Origin: Halomonas sp. GFAJ-1
GTDB lineage: Bacteria > Pseudomonadota > Gammaproteobacteria > Pseudomonadales > Halomonadaceae
Direction: 5' to 3'
Length of the DNA stretch: 64,000 nucleotides
Assembly: GCA_002966495.1 (NCBI GenBank)
Contig: CP016490.1
Location: forward strand, 372,001 to 436,000
The first letter of the stretch is position 1, and every line of letters begins with the position of its first letter. The position numbers were made by a program, and so were the translations under genes. Below the pieces are notes generated by a model. The model was not told the DNA's origin. It did not search any database and saw nothing but the letters and a program-made list of their open reading frames with translations. Below, in pieces: positions 1 through 8,210 of this stretch.

Positions 1-1520
1 GCCAGCTGGCGGCTCGCCTCTTTGGCGACCCAGTCCCCCACGTCAATGATCAGCCCACTCTCTTCTAACAGCGGGATAAAATCAGCCGGTGAGATGACCC
101 CACGGGTCGGGTGGCGCCATCTCAGCAGCGCCTCAACCCCCACATAGCGGCGGCTTACAAGGCTCTGCTGGGGCTGGTAAACCAGGAAAAACTCATTGTT
201 ATCCAAGGCTTTTCGCAGGTCATTCTCCAGGCTCAATGCATCGACGTTCTCAAAAGCATGCGCGCTTTCGTATAGCAACAGCGTTTGATTGCCACCCTGC
301 TGACGGCAAAACCGCTGCGCTAACAGGGCCGAACGCAACAGCTCATCACCGCTATGGCCGTTGCTTGGAAAGAGGCTAACGCCAGCGGTGAAGTCGACAA
401 ATATCTCTTCGCCTTTAAGGCAGTAGGTGCCTGCGAGTGGCAAAAATTTGTCGCGGCAAAACACCGGCGCATCGCGCTCGTCAAGATGAGGCATAGCGAC
501 GGCAAAGGTGTCAGCTTCTAAACGGCATACCAGTGCATCCGGCACGCTCTGCTTTAGACACTGAGCAAACATCACCAACAGCTGGTCGCCAGCCTGAATC
601 CCCATCGCATCGTTAATGCGGTGCAGGCGGTTAACGTCGATCACGCTCACCGACCAAACCTGCTGTTTTGCACTGCTCAAGCGCTCATTGAGCAGGTTAA
701 GAAACAGCCGACGTTTAGGCAGGTCTGTCAGCTCGTCGTGCTCTGCCAGATAGAGCGCTTTATCCTCAAAGGCACGTAGCGCGGTGACATCTTGAAAGGC
801 ACCGATCAGCTTGTGCTCCTCGGTTTTGGCCGCGCTCTGTAAACGTAGGATGCGCTCCTCGTTGCCCAACGTCAGCGTCACTTCAAGGTTAATACCCTCG
901 CCACTGCGCTGGGCTGACACCAAGGCGGCCTCCAAACGTAAGCGGTCTGTCTGCCCAACCAGTGACAGCAGCGCTTGGCCGCTCTCCGGCAGAGTCTCGC
1001 AGCGCAGCACCTCTGTGGCTCCCTCTGACCAGCTCAACGTATCGCTTTGCTCGTCCCACTGCCAAAACCCCAGGTGCGCTAAGCGGCATGCGCTTGCCTG
1101 CTCAATTTGTGTTTCGCGTAGGGCTTGCTCGCGCGCCGCACCGCGCAGGGCGTATTTCACCCTTTCAGCTAACAGCGCAAGATTAATTGGCTTGGTGATA
1201 AAGTCCGTGGCCCCAGAGCTGAACGCTTGGTCAATAGACGCCACATCGTCCGAGCCGGTCAGCATGAGCAGCGGCTTATCGCGGTTACGGCTACCCGTTT
1301 CGCCATTGCGTACGGCTTGCACAAACTCAAACCCATTGCGCTCCGGCATATTGACATCAACCAACACCAACGCAGGGCTGTGCTGCACCATCAGCGCTAG
1401 CGCGTGTTCCACACCGGCTGCCTGCACCACGTGGTAACCGCGCTTTTTTAGCCCTGACGATACCAACAGGCGCAGCGTAGGATCGTCATCGATGACAAGC
1501 AGCGTTTCAGCAGGCGCCAT
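1..1520 (-). CDS. Response regulator with degenerate GGDEF and EAL domains (partial, 3' end outside window)
   Basis: Reading down from the ATG at 1518-1520, the product begins MAPAETLLVIDDDPTLRLL. About 506 residues are visible before the window ends. Domain order: REC (residues ~1-120, acid pair DDD, acceptor Asp in LVDVNMP), a PAS-like linker (~130-240), GGDEF (~250-410), then the start of EAL. The GGDEF motif is replaced by EADTF in RLEADTFAV, so cyclase activity is unlikely. The EAL signature is intact (GVEALLRWRHP), so a c-di-GMP phosphodiesterase switched by phosphorylation is the best inference. The rest of the EAL active site lies off the window and cannot be judged. It is divergent from the Hpt gene at 1662, a possible phosphodonor by position only. 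Confidence 0.88.
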   Translation of the reverse strand, partial: MAPAETLLVIDDDPTLRLLVSSGLKKRGYHVVQAAGVEHALALMVQHSPALVLVDVNMPERNGFEFVQAVRNGETGSRNRDKPLLMLTGSDDVASIDQAFSSGATDFITKPINLALLAERVKYALRGAAREQALRETQIEQASACRLAHLGFWQWDEQSDTLSWSEGATEVLRCETLPESGQALLSLVGQTDRLRLEAALVSAQRSGEGINLEVTLTLGNEERILRLQSAAKTEEHKLIGAFQDVTALRAFEDKALYLAEHDELTDLPKRRLFLNLLNERLSSAKQQVWSVSVIDVNRLHRINDAMGIQAGDQLLVMFAQCLKQSVPDALVCRLEADTFAVAMPHLDERDAPVFCRDKFLPLAGTYCLKGEEIFVDFTAGVSLFPSNGHSGDELLRSALLAQRFCRQQGGNQTLLLYESAHAFENVDALSLENDLRKALDNNEFFLVYQPQQSLVSRRYVGVEALLRWRHPTRGVISPADFIPLLEESGLIIDVGDWVAKEASRQL

Positions 1521-1661
1521 ACTTACCTCTATTATTTAGGATCTTTAAGAATTACTTTACGCTGTCGAACTAGTTAAATGTGTGAATCTTTGTCAATATC
1601 GCCATGGCGGTTAAAGTTGCGACCGCATATGCCCAATACCGTCGAGAAGAGAGCTTTGCTT

Positions 1662-2015
1662 GTGACACTACCTCTAGAATCCTTGCGAGAATTTGATATC
1701 GACGCTGGTCTTGTATATGCCGACGGCGATCAAGAGCTGTATCTTGAGGTGTTGGCGATGTTCCATGAGCAGCTTACCACCGAGTTTGCTGGTCTGCCCC
1801 AACGGCTAAGAACTGACATCACTACCGATTTAGCACGTCAAGCACATACACTTAAAGGATCAGCAAGCTCAGTAGGTGCTACCCATATTGCAGCGGCTGC
1901 ACAGGTGATTGACCAGCAGATTAAAGAGGGTAAAACCTCTTTGGAGGTTGAGCTGCTGGACCGGCTACACGCATCCATTCAGTCAGCGCTTCACGAGCTC
2001 AACTCTGTCTTATAG
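1662..2015 (+). CDS. Hpt-domain phosphotransfer protein
   Basis: A small single-domain histidine phosphotransfer protein. The phospho-acceptor His sits in AHTLKGSASSVGA, which matches the Hpt motif HxLKGxxxxxG. Such proteins relay phosphate between hybrid kinases and response regulators in the cytoplasm. The frame is open from an ATG at 1578, with another ATG at 1629, but neither has a ribosome-binding site. I prefer the GTG at 1662, with AAGAGAG 8 nt upstream and a normal Hpt protein length (117 aa). It lies between two response-regulator genes (divergent on the left, same strand on the right), so it probably feeds one or both. No kinase is adjacent, so the donor is unknown. Confidence 0.85.
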   Translation: MTLPLESLREFDIDAGLVYADGDQELYLEVLAMFHEQLTTEFAGLPQRLRTDITTDLARQAHTLKGSASSVGATHIAAAAQVIDQQIKEGKTSLEVELLDRLHASIQSALHELNSVL

Positions 2016-2071
2016 CCACAGGCACCCGTCACTGTATCCGTGCACTAGGCGGTGGGCGGTAAGGTAAAAAG

Positions 2072-2779
2072 ATGCATATTGGTATATTAGAAGACGATCC
2101 AATCCAACGACGCTTCCTCGTCTCGGCACTTAAGGACTGGGACGAACCACGGATTCAGTGCGATAGCTTTGAGCGTGCAAGCGAGCTTTTGAAAGCAATG
2201 AGCAAGCAAACCTTTGATCTGCTGATTCTCGACTGGTTCCTACCGGATGCCGACGGCATGCAGCTCATGAAGCGCTTGCGTCAAGATCTTGGCTGGCCCG
2301 GCCCGGTGCTTTTTATTACCGCCAGCCAGGGTGAAAATGATGTTGTGATGGCGCTCGAGAGTGGCGCTGATGACTTCCTTACCAAACCCATACGCCCCGC
2401 AGAATTACGTGCACGGATATTCGCACTCGCTCGTCGTGCCGGACTTAACAAAGACATTAGCGACGCCACCCAGGCATTTGGCGCTTACACGCTAGCGCCG
2501 AGCCACCACACCATTACCGTAAACAACACGCCCGTTGAGCTCACGGCCCGTGAGTATGAGCTTGCTGCGCTTTTTCTCTCCCACCTTGGCCAGCTCTTCT
2601 CCCGACAGAACATACTGGAAATGGTGTGGGGGGTGCGCGCAGACCTCTCCACACGCACAATCGACACGCATATCAGCCGCCTGCGGAAAAAGTTATCGTT
2701 TGACGGCACTTATGGGCTGCAGCTTAAAAGCGTCTACAAGTACGGCTACCGCTTAGAACACAAAGAGGTAGCGGTCTAA
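2072..2779 (+). CDS. OmpR/PhoB-family response regulator
   Basis: A 235-aa two-domain transcription factor. The N-terminal REC domain (~1-118) has the acidic pair in GILEDDP, the phospho-acceptor Asp in LLILDWFLPDADG and the conserved Lys in FLTKPI. The C-terminal winged helix (~130-230) has the typical LTAREYELAALFL and SRLRKKL segments with a final YGYRL hairpin. GTAAGGTAAAAAG just before the ATG is an acceptable ribosome-binding site. No histidine kinase is adjacent. The Hpt gene 56 bp upstream on the same strand is the natural candidate partner, making this the output end of a phosphorelay. The targets are unknown. Confidence 0.9.
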   Translation: MHIGILEDDPIQRRFLVSALKDWDEPRIQCDSFERASELLKAMSKQTFDLLILDWFLPDADGMQLMKRLRQDLGWPGPVLFITASQGENDVVMALESGADDFLTKPIRPAELRARIFALARRAGLNKDISDATQAFGAYTLAPSHHTITVNNTPVELTAREYELAALFLSHLGQLFSRQNILEMVWGVRADLSTRTIDTHISRLRKKLSFDGTYGLQLKSVYKYGYRLEHKEVAV

Positions 2780-2870
2780 AGCCAGAGATCGACCGGCGTC
2801 ACGCTAGCTGTTTGTCTTATATTCCAGCACCTGACACTCAGTGGTTTATCCACAGATCGGATTGGAGCTA

Positions 2871-3784
2871 GGTTTTGTACGAAAAGCCTTATCTGCTAAC
2901 TTTACCTATGCAAAAGCAGCATAGGGGAAAACAATGGTCGGACGTTACGAGATTTCTGATGACGGCTGGGCACAGATCGAAGATATCGTGGCTCCCCCTC
3001 AAACCATGGGCAGACCCAGGCGGGATGACCGGAAAATGCTCAATGGTGTCTTCTGGGTACTGTGCTCTGGTGCTAAATGGCGTGATTTACCCGAGCGATA
3101 TGGTCCTTGGTCGACGGTTTATGACCGGTTCCGCAAGTGGCGTGATGACGGCACCTTTGAAGCGGTACTTTCTCGCTTACAGCTTAAGTTACGTGAAGAT
3201 GGGCTTATGGATCTAGACACGTGGATGATCGATGCCACTTCCGTGCGAGCCACACGCGCTGCCGCTGGAGGCGGTAAAAAGGGGGTTCAACAGAACCGCT
3301 AGACCACGCGCTCGGCCGTAGCCGCGGCGGTTTAACAACCAAAATTCATTTGGTTTGTGATCGTCATGGCTGGCCACTGGCGTTCACACTGTCTCCTGGT
3401 CAAGAGGCAGATTCTCGTCACTTCGTTGCGACATTAGAGAGCATTCATCTACCAGGTGGCGTCGGGCGTCCTCGCAAACGTAGTCGCTATGTGGTGGCTG
3501 ACAAAGGATACGACAGCGATGAGCTGCGTCATTATTGCGACAGGCACGGCATGAAACCCGTGATTGCTCAGCGCAATATGCACCGAAGAACCCGGCCTGG
3601 GCTACCTAGACGGTTCGATAAACCGAAATATCGGCAACGGAATGTGATAGAACGCTGCTTTAGCTGGCTTAAAGAATGTCGCCGGATCGCCACACGCTAT
3701 GAAAAGCTGGCAAGTAGCTTTAAGGCGATGGTATTCGTGGCGTGCATCGACCGTTGCTTGCGAGCCAACTTTTCGTACAAAACC
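2871..3784 (+). mobile_element. IS5-family insertion sequence, copy 1 (IS427-like)
   Basis: A complete 914-bp element. Ends are GGTTTTGTACGAAAAG on the left and its inverted complement CTTTTCGTACAAAACC on the right. The element is flanked on both sides by TA, which fits the 2-bp target duplication of IS427-type IS5 elements. It carries a two-frame transposase gene. The second copy at 10806-11719 has the same length, the same ends and identical protein products, so both are probably recent. It inserted in non-coding DNA after the regulator gene at 2072-2779. Confidence 0.9.
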
Positions 3785-3787
3785 TAA
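2934..3787 (+). CDS. IS5-family transposase, two frames joined by -1 frameshifting (copy 1)
   Basis: The first frame (2934-3302, 122 aa) begins MVGRYEISDDGWAQIEDI, the usual N-terminus of IS5/IS427 transposases, after an AGGGG ribosome-binding site. The second frame (to 3787) carries the DDE catalytic core, with ADKGYDSDELR and the C-terminal RNVIERCFSWLKECRRIATRYEK. The frames join if the ribosome slips back one base on the run AAAAAGGGGG at 3276-3285, giving GKKGGSTEPLDHALGRSRGG across the join. Programmed -1 frameshifting is known in this group, and identity of both copies argues the element is intact. The stop codon TAA lies partly outside the element, in the TA target duplication. Confidence 0.88.
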
Positions 3788-3933
3788 TCTGACTACCTTC
3801 ATGAAAGGTTTTGACACGCCGCATCAGTGGAACAGCACTTCATATGCAATCTGAAAGACTGCCCAGGGTCGAAATCTGCCTAAAGCAACCCTCTGTAGCC
3901 GATCCAAATAGAGGAGTAACCACTTATCAAGAT
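3785..3933. other. Short gap after the IS copy, no gene seen
   Basis: Between the IS5 copy and the convergent small gene I see no credible coding frame. The open frames running through here have no ribosome-binding site and no protein-like composition. Confidence 0.4.
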
Positions 3934-4257
3934 TTATGCATTCCTGTCGCGGAAATAGTCATCTGTTGCCACTATTCCCAGACGATTATCTGTATTTAAG
4001 GCTCGCTCTCTATCGCTATCTTCGCTGAACAAATTTTGCACGCGGCGTTCTTGTTTGAAGTAGGCCAGCGCCCTAAAGAAACAGCTTTCGCACAGGTGAA
4101 CTTCATAACGTTCGCCATCGTGTTGAGACCCATAGCCCCAATGTGCCTTAAGGGTGGCGTACTCAAGATTTTCATCTGTTACACGCGTTGTGGTTAGGCA
4201 TACATCGCACACCACATCAGTGACGGCCTTGACTTCTACTTTTTCAGTCACTTTCAT
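3934..4257 (-). CDS. Conserved small protein with two CxxC pairs
   Basis: A 107-aa protein with two Cys pairs, CDVC (residues ~17-20) and CESC (~57-60), the layout of a small zinc-binding fold. I do not recognise a named family, although short CxxC proteins of this kind are common cargo of integrated elements. A clear ribosome-binding site (AAGGAG, 7 nt before the ATG) supports the start. The 55-aa gene at 4316-4483 lies immediately upstream on the same strand, so the two are probably co-transcribed. They are the only intact non-transposition genes between the IS5 copy and the recombinases, which makes them candidate cargo. Function unknown. Confidence 0.65.
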   Translation of the reverse strand: MKVTEKVEVKAVTDVVCDVCLTTTRVTDENLEYATLKAHWGYGSQHDGERYEVHLCESCFFRALAYFKQERRVQNLFSEDSDRERALNTDNRLGIVATDDYFRDRNA

Positions 4258-4315
4258 TGCTCTGCTCCTTGCCTACCTACAATGTGCTCACTGACATAGC
4301 ATATGCAATGCAGGC

Positions 4316-4483
4316 CTATCCTGATTCATTTTCATCACTTAAGTGAGTGGCAGGGGCAAGGGCTTCCCAGTCATTAACACTTACAGGCTCAAATGGCAGT
4401 TTATATTTGCCGACCGACCCTTTAAGCCGCTGCAGAGAGTCACTGCTTTTGTTTACATCACTAAGCGCATTAGATTTTTCCAT
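4316..4483 (-). CDS. Small 55-aa protein, possible antitoxin-like tail
   Basis: A short frame starting MEKSNALSDVNKSSDSLQ and ending HLSDENESG. Support comes from an excellent ribosome-binding site, AGGAGG 7 nt before the ATG, and from placement just upstream of the CxxC gene. The segment LKGSVGKYKLPFEPVSVNDWEAL resembles the C-terminal toxin-binding tails of some AbrB/Phd-type antitoxins, but there is no DNA-binding N-terminus and the neighbour does not look like a PIN toxin. I call it a real small gene of unknown function. The antitoxin idea is only a resemblance. Confidence 0.55.
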   Translation of the reverse strand: MEKSNALSDVNKSSDSLQRLKGSVGKYKLPFEPVSVNDWEALAPATHLSDENESG

Positions 4484-4599
4484 CTAAGTGCCTCCTGTAA
4501 TGCGTGCGAGGACATGAATGCATCATCGCAATAAACTCATTAATATTAATCCACCACATGCGCTTTGACCACTGAACCGCACAGGGCTACCGGAGACTC

Positions 4600-4960
4600 C
4601 TATCTTGAGAGGGTGGAGTAGATCCTGGTAAGTACCATTGCATCGTCCCAAGCCTGCAGGGCAATCGCACGTAAAGAAGGTTTCTCATTCCAAACCAAGT
4701 ATATGAGCGCGGTATTTATCTGAGCTGGCCACAAGGGTTCGCTTGGTCTTGAAACCGGATCCATGCGAATCAGGTTGAGCGTTAACCGCTTGAGAATGAC
4801 CATTTTATGCCCAGCTTCCGCCGTTTGTGCCCGCATCTGGTCATTGGCAAAGGTCACATCCAGGCACCAGTGTTGCCGAACCGCTTTGGCCAGCTGGTCG
4901 GCATCTGGCACTAGGCTGCTGAGATAGTAACGGCTCTCATGTTCTGACGTCCGCGTATTG
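4600..4960 (-). pseudogene. ISAs1-family transposase remnant (C-terminal part)
   Basis: The frame encodes SRYYLSSL, then QLAKAVRQHWCLDVTF, then KRLTLNLIRMD, which follows the C-terminal half of ISAs1-type transposases (TRYYISSL, HWxIENxLHWxLDVxF, RRLALNLLR). The family segment between the two HW motifs is missing: HW is followed directly by CLDVTF, suggesting a small internal deletion. The N-terminal two thirds with the catalytic Asp residues are absent. It is a non-functional fossil just downstream of the large recombinase gene, so the end of the recombinase module may have been eroded by this element. Confidence 0.7.
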
Positions 4961-5012
4961 ACTCGATAACGGAGCAGCAGCTTAGGACCAGCGGGGGAAG
5001 TGTCGCCTCTTC

Positions 5013-8000
5013 CTACCTCACTTTAGAGTTATCATGTTGGGCGACCGTCGCCATTACGATGCACGCCATCACCAGCACATAGCGTACTGGGTAGCCGCTT
5101 CGAGAGCGCTTATTCTCATTAGCCACATAGAACGTTACGTTTCCCGTGCCCAGCGGTTTTGAAAAACGGTTGCCTGGAGGCTTAGATTGCCATTCCACCT
5201 TATGTTGATGCGAGGGTAGTCGCTTCTTCCACTCGCTGAGCTGTTGCAGGCCAGATAACGGCGATTGAACACTGGGAGTTATTTCAATGAAGGCTTTCAC
5301 ACGAGCATTCAGACTTAGCACCCAACTCACGAAGGCCAGGCCGTCATCGGCATTACGAATCCATACGTGGCCGTCGGTGGCACGGTGATAGCGATAGAAA
5401 AAGCGTAGCTGCTTACGCAATTCATCTGGATGCTGCTTTAACCAACGCGACCAGATCGCTTCATACATCGCATTGATCACTGGACGTTCCGCAAGAGAGT
5501 GCGGCATCGGCAACCGTGGATGGGCGCGACTGCTCGGTGTCGGCTGCTTGCCTTTCGTCATCTGATAATGACGAAAGGCGCTTTTCCCCCGCCGCGTGGG
5601 GACTGTAAGCACACGCTGCGCGCAAGACGTTAGCCGCTCTGCCTCGCCTTCACACAAATTAAAAATATGTTCAACATCATCAAAACCCCATTGATACAAA
5701 GCATCCATCGCCGCAGCAACCTGTTCTAAAGATAGTTGACTTAGGCCTTGGCGCTCAAGCAACACCTTCTTTGGTAACTCAGGATAGGGAGTTAACGGCT
5801 GCTTGGTAACGTCTATGACAGAGCACTTGGGAAAAGCTTTCTGAAACCATAGTGGCGGCTTTTCACCGTATCGCTCTTTCCATTTACGCAGTGTCGCAGG
5901 CTTGATTTGGATTACGTTAACTAAAGACTCCAACTGAGCAATTGCGTGATTCGGAATACAGTTATCCACAGAAACAGACTGCTTGTGGCAATAGTGGTCA
6001 AGGAGTAGGCAGGTGAAATGCAAGTAGCTTCGTAGTGTCACATCGGGCGATGCATGCCCCATCAGCTGGGCGATAAAATACAGCCCTGATCGCGTGGGGC
6101 CACCAGAGAGCTGTTCCCAAAGTGCGTCATGATGAACAGGCGTTGTCCACGTTATCTCTACACCATGAAAAGAGAGCAGTAGATAATTGGCCAGCGAGTG
6201 TCGCAAATGGTGAAAGCGCAGACTGTAATCCCCGGTGATACGGCGCATGGCTTCGTGAATTTCAGCCTGCACCTGATCATCGTGTAGGGGCGCCACTGAA
6301 CCACCGCCTTCACCGAACAGCATGACGCGGCCATGGCTGGCCACTGCATACCGATTGGCGACAAAGGCTTTAAAGCCTTCCAACTCAGTATCTGTCAGCA
6401 GATGGTGTAGAGGTAACTGTCTGCGTGAATCATGGCTCTTGATGCCGACATAAGTATTGTTGCGAATCAGAAGCGTCACGTCAGTAGACTCCATCTCAGG
6501 ATGGAGTAAGACATCGTCCAGCTGAATAGACAGCGCTTCTCCGATCCTGAGGCCGGCACGAAAGCCGAGCACAAATATCCAATAACGAATCTGCCCCATG
6601 ATGTTAGTCATCCGGGAGGCCAGATGGCTCGCTATTAAACGGTACTCAACTTCTGACACACAATTGGCATCAGCGTGATGCGCAGCAGCGGACTCGCCGT
6701 CAGCTAACGCCATAGAGACGCTTGCCACCCCCTGATCAATGACGAGAAATGAATGGAATGAGCGCAACACTGACCAACGGTAGTGGCGGTTTTTCTCTGT
6801 TTTGGCTTGCTCAACTAAAAGTTGATAAGACTCAACAAGTGCCTCAAGCCTATCCTGATCAATAGGCGTGTTTCCCATAGTCTGGAGTAGCGGCATGCTG
6901 ACGCCTAGATACTTATAGAGTGTCGACTGCTTTCGCTTCTGCTTTTGGTGCAAGAACAGTAGCCAGCGGCACAGGCATTCAATAATGGGCGCCATACGCT
7001 GAGAAGCAACGACGGCACTTTCTAGTTCACGAGAAAGATCAGCAAATTTGAGGCGTTTCTGGTTTCGGCGCTTGTAGAGCATATCGTGTAACGATTTCAG
7101 CAGAGCCCGCCCTTCATACAGCGGTTGGTCACGCGCATGGCGCACGGTATCCCTTGCCGTTAGCCCGGGCCCGGCTGCTGTACATTTATCTCCTTGCTCG
7201 GCTTTTGGCTTGGTATGTTCTACGTACCCACCGGTAAGCAGTTGCTGCCAACGCTCTTCTGCAATCGACGTGCCTGGATGTTTACCATTTGCGCTATTCA
7301 CTAAATAAGCCGGGACACTGAGGCGAAGAGCGGTCGTGGCAGCCTCACGAAACGCCGAAAGTGACATCTTTTCTGCCTTTAAAGCACCACAGAAATGCAG
7401 CCAAGCCGTCTGGGTATAAGCCCGTGCCTGCTGATAACCGTCACAACGTTTAGGGTGACCGAATTGATGGATATGGCGCATCAATACCGCCAAGGCGGGG
7501 ACTCCTAACTGCCAGCGGCTACGTGGCAGTACTCTTTTTTTCCCTGGCATGCCGTCCGGCACCGTCTCATGCAATACCAGCCAAGCAGAAGATTCATGGA
7601 TTGCTAATGTGCGGGTCGCCAATGGTAGTGCGCTCACATGCTGGCTGCCCAACAAGCTATCATTCGTCATCACATAATAAAGAAACAGCCCCCAACTGAT
7701 CATGTCGGGCTCAAGTCGGCGGTGTCCAGTTTTTCCATTGCCATGTAAAAGAAGCGCTTGAAACGCCGGTTGTTGAATCACGAGGTCTGCATGTCGGCAC
7801 CAGTCGCGATAAACACTTACCCTTTTGAAAGATGACGGTGTGAAAGGGCTTGCTGCTGGCCTGATCAAGTGCAACGGCGACGGAACCCGCACATCCCAAC
7901 ACAACTCCCGCTGCCCACGCGACAGCCCTAATGACAGGAAATTCATCTTATTGCGAATTTCAACGACCGAACGGTTGTCACCGGCTTGTAGGGCCTCTTC

Positions 8001-8210
8001 CCACTGCTGAGAGGTGTCTGGCGGCACATTAATATTTCGTTCACCGTGAACCAAACCGGGATGTGTTTCGTTTATCAGTTCCAGCACTGCCATTTGGTGT
8101 CGACGCCTATTGACCAGATGCTGCCGGTGACGCGCCTCAGCCCCTCCAGCCCCATCGGGAACTTGTATCAACTTCCATCCGCTCCACACTTCCAAGATAT
8201 GGTCAGACAT
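5013..8210 (-). CDS. Large tyrosine recombinase/integrase (1065 aa)
   Basis: A very long site-specific recombinase. The catalytic domain is internal, near residues 520-740, with a full set of tyrosine-recombinase residues: R555 in GLRIGEALS, H667 and R670 in FHHLRHS, H719 in LMGHASPDV, and the nucleophile Y729 in LRSYLHF. About 500 residues before and 330 after this core match nothing I can name and probably bind DNA or partner proteins. The start ATG overlaps the stop of the upstream recombinase gene by 8 bp (ATGTCTGA), so translation is coupled and the two proteins probably act together. Size and gene order are reminiscent of the GmtZ member of gamma-mobile-trio elements, but I could not verify that, so no symbol is given. 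Confidence 0.85.
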   Translation of the reverse strand: MSDHILEVWSGWKLIQVPDGAGGAEARHRQHLVNRRRHQMAVLELINETHPGLVHGERNINVPPDTSQQWEEALQAGDNRSVVEIRNKMNFLSLGLSRGQRELCWDVRVPSPLHLIRPAASPFTPSSFKRVSVYRDWCRHADLVIQQPAFQALLLHGNGKTGHRRLEPDMISWGLFLYYVMTNDSLLGSQHVSALPLATRTLAIHESSAWLVLHETVPDGMPGKKRVLPRSRWQLGVPALAVLMRHIHQFGHPKRCDGYQQARAYTQTAWLHFCGALKAEKMSLSAFREAATTALRLSVPAYLVNSANGKHPGTSIAEERWQQLLTGGYVEHTKPKAEQGDKCTAAGPGLTARDTVRHARDQPLYEGRALLKSLHDMLYKRRNQKRLKFADLSRELESAVVASQRMAPIIECLCRWLLFLHQKQKRKQSTLYKYLGVSMPLLQTMGNTPIDQDRLEALVESYQLLVEQAKTEKNRHYRWSVLRSFHSFLVIDQGVASVSMALADGESAAAHHADANCVSEVEYRLIASHLASRMTNIMGQIRYWIFVLGFRAGLRIGEALSIQLDDVLLHPEMESTDVTLLIRNNTYVGIKSHDSRRQLPLHHLLTDTELEGFKAFVANRYAVASHGRVMLFGEGGGSVAPLHDDQVQAEIHEAMRRITGDYSLRFHHLRHSLANYLLLSFHGVEITWTTPVHHDALWEQLSGGPTRSGLYFIAQLMGHASPDVTLRSYLHFTCLLLDHYCHKQSVSVDNCIPNHAIAQLESLVNVIQIKPATLRKWKERYGEKPPLWFQKAFPKCSVIDVTKQPLTPYPELPKKVLLERQGLSQLSLEQVAAAMDALYQWGFDDVEHIFNLCEGEAERLTSCAQRVLTVPTRRGKSAFRHYQMTKGKQPTPSSRAHPRLPMPHSLAERPVINAMYEAIWSRWLKQHPDELRKQLRFFYRYHRATDGHVWIRNADDGLAFVSWVLSLNARVKAFIEITPSVQSPLSGLQQLSEWKKRLPSHQHKVEWQSKPPGNRFSKPLGTGNVTFYVANENKRSRSGYPVRYVLVMACIVMATVAQHDNSKVR

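Noticed and set aside
3811..3999. 62-aa frame after IS copy 1
   Set aside because: Overlaps the end of the better supported CxxC gene on the other strand and lacks a start site.
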